Of a stretch of DNA of 64,000 nt, positions 53,027 to 63,960 are shown piece after piece. The notes under the pieces were generated by a model. The model worked only from the letters and a program-made list of their open reading frames with translations. It was not told the DNA's origin and searched no databases. Source of the stretch: Mesorhabditis belari (taxonomy: Eukaryota > Nematoda > Chromadorea > Rhabditida > Rhabditidae). A program made the position numbers and the translations under genes. Every line of letters begins with the position of its first letter. Position 1 is the first letter of the stretch. The DNA is taken from NCBI GenBank assembly GCA_958450365.1, contig CAUEEP010000932.1:259501-323500 (forward strand), read 5' to 3'.

Positions 53027-56000
53027 TCAAGCATCGACAACGATTAGACGGAGGCGAATCGCCGAGATGAGCGACAGCTCGGTGTAGTCCTCGTTTTTAC
53101 TCATTTTCACGTGAATCTTGTGCCAGAGAAGTCCGCCGTAGATCTGGATTGCGAGCAGGATAGGGAACACTGAAAACTTGCCATTAAGATTTTGAACTAG
53201 TTTAGTTTGAACTAAAAAACTAGCTTAAAATCTTACCTGAACCTTTTTACTGTAACTTTGCTGTGATATTTTTATCTATTTCTTCTTTTGAATTTGTTCT
53301 CTTATTCTTGAATCGTTTCTTTCCTTTTCAAAAATACGGTATTAGCGTTAACAGAAAGTTAAACTAATGAAAACGGTTCTTTTCCAATATCGGGGGAGCG
53401 GTCCGATTATCGGGGGAGCGGAAAGAAAATCGGGGGAGCAAATTTTGCCCCCTCGAAAAATGCATTTCTGGGACTTTTATTTTAACTGCAACGTTTTTTT
53501 TTTAATTTTTTGGCAGCGCTACATATGTCCTATATTATCCAAATGCCGAGCTCCTGTTGACAGTGTTTGATTGTCGTGAGTCCCTGGCTCCATAGATGTA
53601 TGAACTTTAAAATTGTGACAAACGGGAGCTTGCTTTGTTGCAAAAAGTTATCGACTCGAATTCCTCTTGAATGCTTGGGGACATTTCGCCGTGCGCAAGT
53701 GTCACATACCCAGCGAAATAGATCTTTTCCCTTTGAGCGGACTTTCATCGATTCGCCACAGTTGCAAATCCACGACTGGATGACTCCTTTGGTGACGAAA
53801 TAATCGATTGCCGTCGATTCCTTGAACGCACAAATATCGGAGAAGCGCATCGTCGTTAAAGTTTAAAAAAAAACGTTGCAGTAAAAATAAAAGTCCCAGA
53901 AATGCATTTTTCGAGGGGGCAAAATTTGCTCCCCCGATTTTCCTTTCGCTCCCCCGATTTTCTTTCCGCTCCCCCGATAATCGGACCGCTCCCCCGATAT
54001 TGGAAAAGAACCATGAAAATAAATGTCTTTTATCCTCACAAACGTTTTTCTAGTTCAGGTTTTGTGATTTCAAAAGATATTGATTTTTTTTAAGTAGATA
54101 GATAAAAAAGGAGATTCATTCAGCTTAAAGGCCTTAAAATAAAGCAAAACAGCAGTACACAGATTCCTAGGTCCTAGGTATTTTCACTAGGCTTTTCTAT
54201 TGTAGTTCTGATATTGAGGATGAGCTTCAGTAACGTTTTTGATCTTAAGCCAATACTTTGAACTTGTCATTAAGATTTTGAGCTAGTTTAAAATCTTACC
54301 TGAACCTTTTTACTGTAACTTTGCTATGATATTTTTATCTATTTCTTCTTTTGAATTTGTTCTCTTATTCTTAAATCGTTTCTTTCCTTTTCAAAAAAAC
54401 TCCTTTGACAGTAAGAATAGTGAAAAGCTTCCGAAGCATCACTCAAAAGTTTTGGCCAAATTTGGCCGAATTTTTCAAAGTGAAAGTTCATTTGTGCAAA
54501 AGCATTCCCGTCCTTAGCCCTCTTTTCTAATCCCTCAAAAAGTCTGGAAATTGGCTGGATGATTCGACCGACCAAATTTCTGAAAGTTCTGAAAGTTCTG
54601 AAAGTTCTGAAAAACCTTTGAGCGCAATCTGTTACCATTAATTTATTGGAAGTTTTTTCTGAGATGAATCTTTCCTTTTTTATTGTCCTTGTCTCTTTCG
54701 CTAAGCCTAAGACATTAGCAAACACACTGCAAAGACCGCTAAGATTAAACTTTAAAATCAGATTTTCGCAAATCCCAAATTCCGTATTCTTTTTCACAAT
54801 TAGTTATGTAGTAGACTGTCCAGGAAGTCTTTTCGTTCCTTTTCGTACTTTCGTTTAAAACCAGCAATTGCATCAATTGCACCAGCAAACCAGAATGCAC
54901 CAATTAAACTGCAGTTTATTGAACTAGTTTTCAAATTGATGCAATCAAAACGCCAATTCAAACTTTTACTGAACCTTCATAAACTAGATTTATCTAATAA
55001 AAGTGCAGCTAAAAGGTTTTACACCTTCAAAACCAGCTTAGCAGTCACTAGTTCTTCTAAAAGGTTCCCAATTTTTTTTGGCTTGAGTAAACACAAAATC
55101 TCAAATAAATTGTGCTCAAAATGGAAACGTTGACGTGTTCTAAACGTCTTTTAGTGCTTTGATCATAAAAATGAGAGGAAAACTTACAAATAAACGATTT
55201 AACGATTGTTACTAACTCACCGATGAGAAATGGCTGGGTGCGGTAATAGATTCCGTCAATGAGAATCCCGATGAAGCCGGAGAGGGAAAAGAAAGCGCCC
55301 AAGTACTGTAAAATTATAATTTGTCTCCGTTTTCTTATCAAAATGTTGAAAGCTCGAAAATTTTGTAACAAATTTAAGCCTGAACTAAGCTTGTGAAGGA
55401 TTTTTTTAAGTGAATTCTTGTGAAGAATTTTGCTCGTTTGGTTTTAAACTTCAAAAAACTCGATTGTTGCCAAAAAAAGCTTGAAACAAGCTTTTTTCTT
55501 TTAATGATTTTCTTGAAGTTGAAACAACTTCTAGAAAATCATTAAAATTTTGTTGGTTTCAGTTCCATGTGTTTGTCCATGTGCAAAGTTAAAAAAGACT
55601 TACCGTAAATACTGTAATAGTGCCACACCCCCATAATGACGGTGCGGAGCGTTGCGTAGTCTAGCTTTGGACCCGTTTTTCTTGACACTGGTTTATGCTA
55701 CAATGCGCGCTTAGGTATCAAAAAAATAGCCCTGAATTTCAGCTATTTTTTGATACCTAAGCACGCATTGTAGCATAAACAAGTGTCGAGAAAAACTCGT
55801 TCAAAGCTAGACTACGCAACACTCCGCGCCGTCATTATGGGGGTGGGGTACTGCTACAGTATTTACGGTATCCATTTTCCACTCACAATCACATTTCTCA
55901 TCCTCTTGATCGCTTTCGCCTCCTTGGTGATCCAATAGGCGAACATCGCTTTCATCGTGATGAAATAGAGAATCACCGGGCCGAGGATGAAGGTTAAAAC

Positions 56001-58124
56001 AACGAGGATGCCTTGATAGCAGCTAAAGGGAATACTTGATTAAATTTTCAGATAATAGGAGAAGGACAAGAACCACTAAGACAACTCTTAAAATAATCCA
56101 AGATCAGGCTGTAGTCTTTAAGGTGAAACACTTAATTTTCATTGACACTTTCACTAACCACTTTTGGCTACTTGTCTTAACACATTCGCGACAATGCCGA
56201 CAATGATAATGACAATGATAAGCCGTTCTCATGACGATTATTGTCAACTAAATTTGGAACAATTCTATCAGTTCTTTTTGGTTCTTGCCTTTCTCTCAAC
56301 ACCAATTCTTCAATTTTGACTTTTTTGACTATCATTCGATGCAGAATGAGATTGCGCATCGAATGATACCAAAATTAACTCAAAATGTAATATCCAGGTA
56401 AAGTTGTTGGCTAAAAATCTAAACCATGCCAATTGTAGGCGAGACTTAAGCTTTTGCCTCAAAAATTTGCATCGATATTACATTTTTAGTTAATTTTGGT
56501 ATGATTCGACGCAAAATTTTATTCTACATTGAATGATAGTCAAAAAAAGACAAAATTGAAGGGTTGGTGCTGATCGACAGATATTTTTGTCACTTTAAGT
56601 TTATTGTCAACTCAAGCTTTTAAGGATTAGTAGTACGCAATTGTACGCAATTGTACGCGACGGTACGCAACTGTACGCAATTGTACGCAACTATACGCCA
56701 TTGTACGTGACTGTACGCAACTGTACGCAACTGCGCGCAATCGTACGCGACTATACGCAATTGTACGCAACTATACGCCATTGTACGCGACTGTACGCAA
56801 TTGTACGCGACTGTACGCAACTGTACGCAATTGTACGCAAATATACGCAATTGTACGCAACTGTACGCAACTGTAGGCAACTGTGCGCAATTGTACGCGA
56901 CTATACGCAATTGTACGCGACTGTACGCAATTGTACGCAACTATGCACAATTGTACGCAACTATACGCAACTGTACGCAATTGTACGCGACTGTACGCGA
57001 CTGTACGCAACTGTACGCAATTGTACGCAAATATACGCAATTGTACGCAACTATACGCAACTGTACGCAACTGTACGCAATTGCGCAAAACGCCATGTAC
57101 GACTTACGCAACTGTACGCAATTGTACGCAACTATACGCCATTGTAAGCGACTGTACGCAACTGTACGCAATTGTACGCAACTATACGCCATTGTACGCG
57201 ACTGTACGCAATTGTACGCGACTATACGCGTTCCAAAAACCGTGTTCCACTTTTAGCAGGATTTAAGAAATGAGCAAGATTTGCTCTGATCAATCAAAGA
57301 TTTCAAAGCGTTTTTGAACTCTTCTACTTCTTCATTTAACCAACTTTAACAAGTTTGATCAATTAGATATCCTTTCAATTTTTCAAAACCCACTTGGCAA
57401 AGAAGAGCGCCAAAACCACCAACGAGAGCACCTCGAGAATAATCGTTGCCACGCAGAGGTGAATCTGAAAATGAAGGTTTCAATAAATTCAAAGACTAGC
57501 GTTAATTGATCCAATCAATTTGCGGCGATTGTGTCTTTCTAATTGCTCCATGATCAACTTTTCAAAGACTTTTCAAAAGATTTCAATCACAAACCCGTTT
57601 CGCCAACTTCTCACACGCGGCGCTTTTTGTTTCCTGCTCCGGATTCTCAATAGTTTTCGCTTTTTCCTGAAAATATATACTTTTCAGGAGATTGAACACT
57701 TTTTGAGAGCTAAAAGAGCTTTTGGTAGCTTTTGATAGATTTTGGTAGCTTTTGAGAGCTTTTGAGAGCTTTTTAGAGCTTTTGATAGATTTTGATAGAT
57801 TTTGACAGCTTTTTAGAGCTTTTGGTAGCTTTTGAGAGCTTTTGATAGATTTTGGTAGCTTTTAGAGCTTTTGGTAGCCTTTGGAGCTTTTGGTAGCTTT
57901 TGATAGCTTTTTAGAGCTTTTGGTAGCTTTCGATAGCTTTTGAGAGCTTTTGATAGATTTTGACAGCTTTTTAGAGCTTTTTTGAGCTTTTGGTAGCTTT
58001 TGAGAGCTTTTGAAAGCTATCAAAGGCTTTTGAGAGCTTTTTAGAGAGCTTTTCTAAATTCTCTCACCAGTGGAAGATCGAGTACGGTAGGTTTTTGATT
58101 ATTCGGCAAATGGATGCCAACCAT
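53027..58124 (-). CDS. Small four-helix membrane protein (tandem paralogue B)
   Basis: Exons in order: 58068-58124 (ATG), 57595-57666, 57394-57464, 55887-56022, 55221-55305, 53027-53169 (TGA), about 187 residues, all phases consistent. The N-terminus is MVGIHLPNNQKPTVLDLP, then EKAKTIENPEQETKSAAC. Hydrophobic segments: about 44-67 (CVATIILEVLSLVVLALFF), about 69-90 (GILVVLTFILGPVILYF), about 113-132 (LGAFFSLSGFIGILI) and about 141-160 (VFPILLAIQIYGGLLW). The tail reads VKMSKNEDYTELSLISAI. Like paralogue A, exons 2 and 3 are 72 and 71 bases and helix 1 has the ATxxxxV..LFF pattern. Function unknown; topology suggests a tetraspan membrane protein. Intron 5 is invaded by the 638-bp Merlin-like element and other repeats, intron 4 by a minisatellite-free MITE, intron 3 by a 10-bp minisatellite. 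Confidence 0.75.
53375..54012 (-). mobile_element. Merlin-like (IS1016/ISXO2-type) DNA transposon, internally deleted
   Basis: 638 bp with about 130-bp inverted ends starting GGTTCTTTTCCAATATCGGG. Each end is built of repeated ATCGGGGGAGCG units (three left, four right). It is flanked by ATGAAAAC and ATGAAAAT, an 8-base target duplication with one change; Merlin elements make 8-9 base duplications. The minus-strand frame 53530-53850 (106 codons, ATG) encodes a zinc-ribbon-like region with Cys29, Cys31, Cys49 and Cys52. ESMKVRSKGKDLFRWVCDTC is followed by FLQQSKLPFVTILKFIHLW, the layout of the N-terminal domain of ISXO2-type transposases. The DDE catalytic part is missing, so it is non-autonomous. 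The Merlin assignment is inferred from this layout and the target duplication. Confidence 0.75.
54820..55200. mobile_element. Mariner-like repeat, family CTGTCCAGGAAGTCTTTTCG (copy 1)
   Basis: Starts ACTGTCCAGGAAGTCTTTTC. The interior matches, in inverse orientation, 60410-60690 and 61510-61705. A lone end of the same type is at 38872-38920. No transposase frame seen. Confidence 0.65.
55601..55870. mobile_element. 270-bp MITE, family TACCGTAAATACTGTAATAG (copy 2)
   Basis: Same ends and internal CAGCTATTTTTTGATACCTA palindrome as 36803-37072. It ends only about 16 bases from exon 4 of paralogue B (55887), on the donor side. Confidence 0.9.
56640..57232. repeat. 10-bp minisatellite TTGTACGCAA/CTGTACGCAA
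   Basis: About 58 units in intron 3 of paralogue B, with CTATACGCCA and ACTGTACGCG variants. It opens 100-170 codon frames (RNCTQLYA) on both strands that are not genes. Confidence 0.95.
57715..58055. repeat. Degenerate GAGCTTTT(GGTA/GATA)G repeat
   Basis: About 25 imperfect 12-14 bp units in intron 1 of paralogue B, ending close to the exon 1 donor at 58067. Confidence 0.9.
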
Positions 58125-59154
58125 TGTCTTAAATTTTAATTGAATAAATACAGAAATTCTTGAAAACAAATTAATTGAATAGCGAATCAATTACAAGTTT
58201 CTCAGTGACCAAACACATTAATGACACAAAAACTGTTTTGATTGAGAACATTTTGAAACGTTAACCTTTAAAAAAAGAAAATGACATTGAAATGAGAGAA
58301 AAATTCAATTATTAGTACTTAAAATCTTCAAAATTCAATAATCCAACAAAAAGATTTGAAAAGAACAAAACTTGAACGTTTATTTAGTCAATACAAACGA
58401 TTTTAGTCGATTCGTCGAGTCAATACGTCGAGTCAATACAAACGATAAAAGAACTTCAATAAGAAATCGATGAAATTGAAACCAAATTGCCAAAAAACGA
58501 TAAGATTACAAGTTTTTTTCAAGCTTTCCACCAGAAATTGACTCAATATGAATTTTTATTTAAAATCTGTTGCTTGGGTTAGCCGAGTTGCTTCTTTCAA
58601 CTCCTAGAATTTACAGAAACAGCTTAGGAGCAAAATCTTCTGGATTCAAATCACTAAGAGTGTATAATTAACGATTTTTAGAAGTATTTTTATTTAGTTC
58701 ATGTGAAGATCGAAAAAGGTTTGTTCGGGTTATTTTAAAGTGCTTTAAAGTGTTTTTTTCCCCTGTAAAGTGCTTTTTTTTCTCAATAATCTCGTTCAGG
58801 TTGAAATGAAAATCTCTTGGACACTTTTTTGTCAATCTAATGACACTCAATGATTGGCTATCATGCATGAAATAGATTTAGAAGTAAATGCGATCGAAAA
58901 AGGTTTCTCCGGGTTCTTTTAAAGTGCTTTAAAGTGCTTTTTTATCTAGTCAAACTGGTCCTAACATACAATATGGACAAGTAAAGTAAAGTAAAGTAAA
59001 GTAAAGTAAAGTTAAAGTAAAGTAAAGTAAAGTAAAGAAGAAAAAACTCGCGAAAAGCCAAAACTAGTTGTAGAAAACTCGCGAAATTGATAAAATTGAA
59101 ACAATTAGCAAATTGTCACCTTGAATGTATTCTTATAACGAATGTGTTGATATT

Positions 59155-59275
59155 GACAAGCCAAGTTGACAAGCCAAGTTGACAAGCCAAGTTGACAAGC
59201 CAAGTTGACCAGCCAAGTTGACCAGCCAAGTTGACCAGCCAAGTTGACCAGCCAAGTTGACCAGCCAAGTTGACA
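59155..59275. repeat. 13-bp minisatellite TGACAAGCCAAGT
   Basis: Nine units; the first four have GACAAG, then GACCAG variants. Confidence 0.95.
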
Positions 59276-60409
59276 AGATTAACATCGAAAAAGCTTACAA
59301 ATGTTAATTTGAAGCATTGAAACAACTGGTTAATTTAAAACACAACTGAAACACTTTTCCCCAACACTTATCACTTAATTTTAGAACAATTTTACATTTT
59401 TTATTCACCTCTAACTTTTTTACCAGTAACTTTTTATTGTTAAACTAAAGAATGTTTTTAAACAAATCAGGGAAAAATCTCGGCTTCATTACTTTCAGAA
59501 TTTGTATTTGGTGACTTTTAAAGCAAAAAAAAGAACAATGTCATGTCCGTTGTCATGGTTTTAAACAAAATCATGGGTTTATTTTCTAGGAAACGGTCAG
59601 ATTTTTTCAAGAGAACTGATTTCCGAAAAGTAAATCGCAAGTTTTCTGAGATGAGAAAGTTATAATATTATTTTAAACTTGAGAAACTGAGACTTTCAGT
59701 TTCAAATAGTTATGCTCTAAAGTATTTTCGGAAAATTAAATAAGAGGTTAATTGTTGATTAGTTCTCGGCGCTTACTTAAACCATTTTGAAACACGGCTT
59801 TGAAAAGCGTAAACTTGTCAATTAAAATTCGAGCACTTGTAACTCTTTTTCTATATAAATCCATGCAATTTTGCGTTTTTTGCCTGGAAAAGTTACAAGT
59901 TTAAAAAGTTATTAAAGCCTTTTAAAACTCGGCTTTCAAAATGAGCAATTTGAATAGAAAATTTTAAAAATTGTTTGCAAGAGACAAATCGATTTGTTAA
60001 TGAGCATTTGATTCATCGAAAAACTCAAAAGCTCTTTTTAAAATGTTTATGTTTCAATGTATCATGAGTCTAAATAAAAATCGACCAAGCAATCGACCAA
60101 GCAATAACAAAATGACGGAAATTAAAAAAACTAGATAAAGCTGGGCAAAACTGGGCAAAATTTAGCAAAACTGGGCAAAACTTGACAAAAGCTTAAGTCA
60201 GTTTTACCTACTCGCTTAAACTTATAATAGAAAAGTTGAAATTTGCAAAAACAAGAAATGAATTCAAATGCTGACTTGCTGGCAATAATTTAGGCACAAT
60301 ATTAAGCTTAAAATTGCCGTTATAGCTTTTTAATCATTGAACAGAGAATACTAAAACTTCGAAACAAAAAAACTAATCAAATCGTTCAAATCAAATCGTT
60401 TATTCGTAA

Positions 60410-60690
60410 GTTTTCATCTCATTTTTGTGATCAAAGCGCTAAAAGATGTTTAGGACACGTCAACGTTTCCATTTTGAACACGATTGATTTGAGATTTTGA
60501 GTTTACTCAAGCCAAAAAAAATTGGGGAACGGTTTAGATGAACTGGTCAATAATAAGCTGGTTTTGAAGGTTTAAAACCATCTATTTGCACTCTTATTAG
60601 ATACATCCAGTTTATGAATGTTCAATAAAAGTTTGAATTGACTTTTTGATTGCAAAGGTATGAAAAGAAACGAAAAGACTTTCCAGACAG
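60410..60690. mobile_element. Mariner-like repeat, family CTGTCCAGGAAGTCTTTTCG (copy 2)
   Basis: Inverse orientation to 54820-55200, ending CGAAAAGACTTTCCAGACAG. The interior AAATTGGGGAACG and GCACTCTTATTAGATA segments are shared. Confidence 0.65.
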
Positions 60691-60739
60691 CTTAATAAAC
60701 AATCAGAAAATGTTAATAAAGGTGTAGCATGACTAAAAA

Positions 60740-61490
60740 TTGATATCTACTATATAAAGCAGAAGAGACGTCTGTCCGTCTCTCTGTCCGTCTGTCTGTC
60801 CGTCTCTCTGTCCGTCTGTCTGTCCGTCTCTCTGTCCGTCTGTCTGTCCGTCTCTCTGTCCGTCTGTCTGTCCGTCTCTCTGTCCGTCTGTCTGTCCGTC
60901 TCTCTGTCCGTCTGTCTGTCCGTCTCTCTGTCCGTCTGTCTGTCCGTCTGTCTGTCCGTCTCTCTGTCCGTCTGTCTGTCCGTCTCTCTGTCCGTCTGTC
61001 TGTCCGTCTGTCTGTCCGTCTGTCTGTCCGTCTGTCTGTCCGTCTGTCTGTCCGTCTGTCTGTCCGTCTGTCTGTCCGTCTGTCTGTCCGTCTGTCTGTC
61101 TGTCTGTCCGTCTGTCTGTCCGTCTGTCTGTCCGTCTGTCTGTCCGTCCGTCTGTCCGTCTGTCTGTCCGTCTGTCCGTCCGTCTGTCCGTCCGTCTGTC
61201 CGTCCGTCTGTCCGTCCGTCTGTCCGTCCGTCTGTCCGTCCGTCTGTCCGTCTGTCCGTCCGTCTGTCCGTCCGTCTGTCCGTCCGTCTGTCCGTCCGTC
61301 TGTCCGTCCGTCTGTCCGTCCGTCTGTCCGTCCGTCTGTCCGTCCGTCTGTCCGTCCGTCTGTCCGTCCGTCTGTCCGTCCGTCTGTGCGCAGCCATTGG
61401 CAAAAAGGGGCGGGGCTCAGATTGCGCGGAAAACGTCGACCTCCGCAGTAGAACACGCGAGCGTTTTTCCACTGGTATAAGGGATAAAAT
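60740..61490. repeat. TGTC/CGTC tetranucleotide array with Helitron-like flanks
   Basis: 60770-61386 is a 600-bp array of CTGT/CCGT tetranucleotides in ordered blocks: CGTCTCTCTGTC, then CGTCTGTCTGTC, then CGTCCGTCTGTC. It is preceded by CTACTATATAAAGCAGAAGA, a start seen in Helitron 5' ends. It is followed by a GC-richer stretch with GCCATTGGCAAAAAGGGGCG, also found in the palindrome near 30370. Open frames (TDGR/TDRR) are artefacts. Confidence 0.75.
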
Positions 61491-61815
61491 AGAGAAATAG
61501 ATTTTTATATTTTATCAAGCCAAAAAAAAAATTGGGGAACGTTTTAGAAGAACTAGTGACTGATAAGCTGGGTTTGAAAGTTTAAAACCTTCTATTTGCA
61601 CTCTTATTAGATAAATCTAGTTTGTGAATGTTCAATAAAAGTTTGAATTGACTTTTTGATTGCAAAAGTATGAAAAGGAACGAAAAGACTTTCTAGACAG
61701 CTTAATAAACAACCAGAAAATGTTTGTCAAGTAACCTAATGGACGGTTGTTTGATGTAAAAACTTTATTCATCACAAAAAAACCCTTTCCTATCTCATTG
61801 ATAATTCAACATTTA

Positions 61816-63309
61816 TTAGAAACGATTTCCCTTCTTGACGAGTCGAGGCAAAATGGTAACTGACGAGTTGCCGCCTTGCGGAGGCTCACCATGGATGGGG
61901 ATCGTCTGAAAAATTTGAGTTTCAATTTGAGCACAATAAGCAAACGATCAACAGAGTTAATGCTTAATTTTCAATTTGCTATTCCAAAGTATTTTGCTTA
62001 ATCGAATGCCGGAATTCTTTTTAACTTCTGGGCTTGCATGTCTCCTCTTAGAAAATTAACGTTTCAATTTGAGCTCCATGAACGAAGCGAATGTCGGCTT
62101 TATTTAAACTTTTACGTTTATCAGAACATTTTCTATTGTCTATTGCTTACCGGCAGAACGAAGACAATAGCTGTTGTTGGGGTTGTTGGTTTTGTAGTCG
62201 GCACGACGCTTGTCGGCTTTTTGGTCGGTTCTTCAGTAGTCGTTGTTGACTCTTCAGTAGTAACCGGTGAAACAATAATAGGTCCGGTGCCTGGTTTCCG
62301 AGAAGTTGTGGTGGATGGTTGGTGAGTCGATGTGGGTTGAGTTGGAGTGGTTGACTCAGGTGGTGAAGGAGTTGTTGTGCTGGGAGCGGCTGGCTGAGTT
62401 GTGGGCTCAGGACTAGATTTGATTGGAGGCTGGTGAGTGGACGTGGGTTGAGTGGGGTCAGGTGTAGTCTCGGTTGTAGGCTCGGTGGGTGCTGTGGTAC
62501 TTGGAGGCATAGATGTGGGTTCAGTTGTGAGTAGACTATGAGCCGGTCTAGTCGGTGTGATTGTTGTGCTTGGTTTTTCGGGATCAGGTGTCGACTCTGA
62601 TGGCAAGGGTTTAGTTGGATGAGTAGTCGGTTCGGTTGTTGGAGTTGAGCTGGGTGGCTCAACGGTTGATTGAATGGGTTCAGTTGTTGGATTGGTTGTT
62701 GGTTGATGGGTGGAATGAGTCGGTTCAGTTGTTTGAGAAGTAGAAGTTGGTGTTTCATGAGTTGGTTCAGTTGTTGGTTGATGGCTGGTGCTGGGTGGCT
62801 CTTGAGTTGACGGACTCGGGTGACTTGTTGTTTGTAGAGTGGAACTAGACGATTCCGGAGTGGGTTGACTAGTTGTTGGGGGAGCCTGAGACGTGGTTCC
62901 AGTAGTCGGTTCAAAAGTTGGGACACCTGTTGGGTGAGTAGACGAGCCTGTGAGTGCTGGCTTGGCGGTGGGGTGAGCTGGCTGTTCGCTCGTGGCTTTA
63001 GGCCGGCTGGTTGTCGTTGGTGGTTGTTCAGTCGTCGAGCTGGGTATATCGAGCTTCGGAGAGTAGATCGTATGGAGCTTTGTGAAGAGCTCTGAAAGTT
63101 TCTCATTAACAGATCTTATCTAAATCTAAAGCATTACTAACTTTAGTGAGCAAAACTACTTTACTAGTTTACTAAGCACATGACGACTACTCTCAAAACT
63201 TTATCTGAATAAGCACTACCTTAAAACTTTCCCATTTACTGATCAAAACCCAACCTGGAATGATATGCTCAGAAACGTAGCTCACAAAGCGGGTGTCCGA
63301 TTTCCAGGT
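61816..63309 (-). CDS. 3' part of a Thr/Pro-rich mucin-like protein gene
   Basis: Exons in order: 63255-63309, 62151-63091, 61816-61905 (TAA), phases 1 and 0 consistent, with TTTCAG acceptors and a GTAAGC donor. The first exon reads TWKSDTRFVSYVSEHIIP, continuing ELFTKLHTIYSPKLDIP. The 313-codon middle exon is then almost entirely Thr, Pro, Ser, Gln and Glu in loose repeats (QPTTEPTH, TTEPTT, PTSTHQP), as in heavily O-glycosylated mucin-type or linker regions. The final exon is TIPIHGEPPQGGNSSV to LPRLVKKGNRF. No transmembrane helix or GPI signal is visible at the C-terminus. The 5' end is not found and probably lies beyond the window. An overlapping frame with Leu/Gln/Asn composition (62147-63106) is its shadow. 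Family not recognised. Confidence 0.65.
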
Positions 63310-63624
63310 CTGAAATTTACCATGAGTTTCTAAAAGAAAAATTTCAATACTAAAGGGTAGAAATTGTTTAAGGTTTATTGGAAACTTCCTAGTAAAAGAA
63401 TATATATTAGAACAAGCGTTCTGTTCCGGACGTCCGAAAAAGAACGAAAATTTTTGTTTAGTTTCGGACGCCCGATTCCGAACCGGACGTCCAAAAACTG
63501 AATAACTTTCTCAAATTCAAATTTTGCTTAAATGCAAATGATTCAAAAGCAATAGTTAGAGTTGACTGGTTGACTGGTTATTTCAAAGTTGCTGTGTTTC
63601 CATGCATTTCTTCTGTTTCATGGA

Positions 63625-63846
63625 TACCGTATTTTCTCTAATAGTAGTGCACCCTGAGCGTCGCCTAAATTGCTCGAAATCTCGAGAACCGCTTATCAGA
63701 ACCTATTGATGTGGGGTCGGAAAATGTAGCTGACAATGAGCTCTTGTGGGAGATTAGAGTGTTGAGCTTCTGCAAAAGCCTGTAAACCGTAAAATAGTCA
63801 CCAACTCGGCTCGCCGGGGTGCACTACTATTAGAGAAAATACGGTA
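63625..63846. mobile_element. 220-bp MITE family, copy 12
   Basis: Complete, with both canonical ends. Confidence 0.9.
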
Positions 63847-63960
63847 TGAATTGTCCTACCATTTAACCATTTGTGATTTCAATTAACTTACAAGGAAAGT
63901 ACATCAACTTAAGGTGAGCTTTCTTTAGTCTTTTTTAGTCAGTATTTTCTTCCCCATGGT

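Larger units (their letters stand above)
58125..61815. other. Intergenic region rich in tandem repeats
   Basis: No exon seen. It holds an AAAGT 5-bp repeat (58978-59038), a 13-bp repeat (59155-59275), two mariner-like repeats (60410-60690, 61510-61705) and the TGTC/CGTC array with a Helitron-like head. The promoter of paralogue B should lie near 58.2 kb. Confidence 0.6.

Noticed and set aside
56620..57266. RNCTQLYA-type frames on both strands
   Set aside because: 10-bp minisatellite in intron 3 of paralogue B; no independent coding evidence.
60713..61472. 240-codon TDGRTDRR frames
   Set aside because: Tetranucleotide array; equally long frames exist in two registers, with no splice signals or flanking coding sense.
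62147..63106. 319-codon Leu/Gln/Asn-rich minus-strand frame
   Set aside because: It is longer than the Thr/Pro frame but is its frame shadow. Splice donor, acceptor and phase of neighbouring exons support the Thr/Pro frame.
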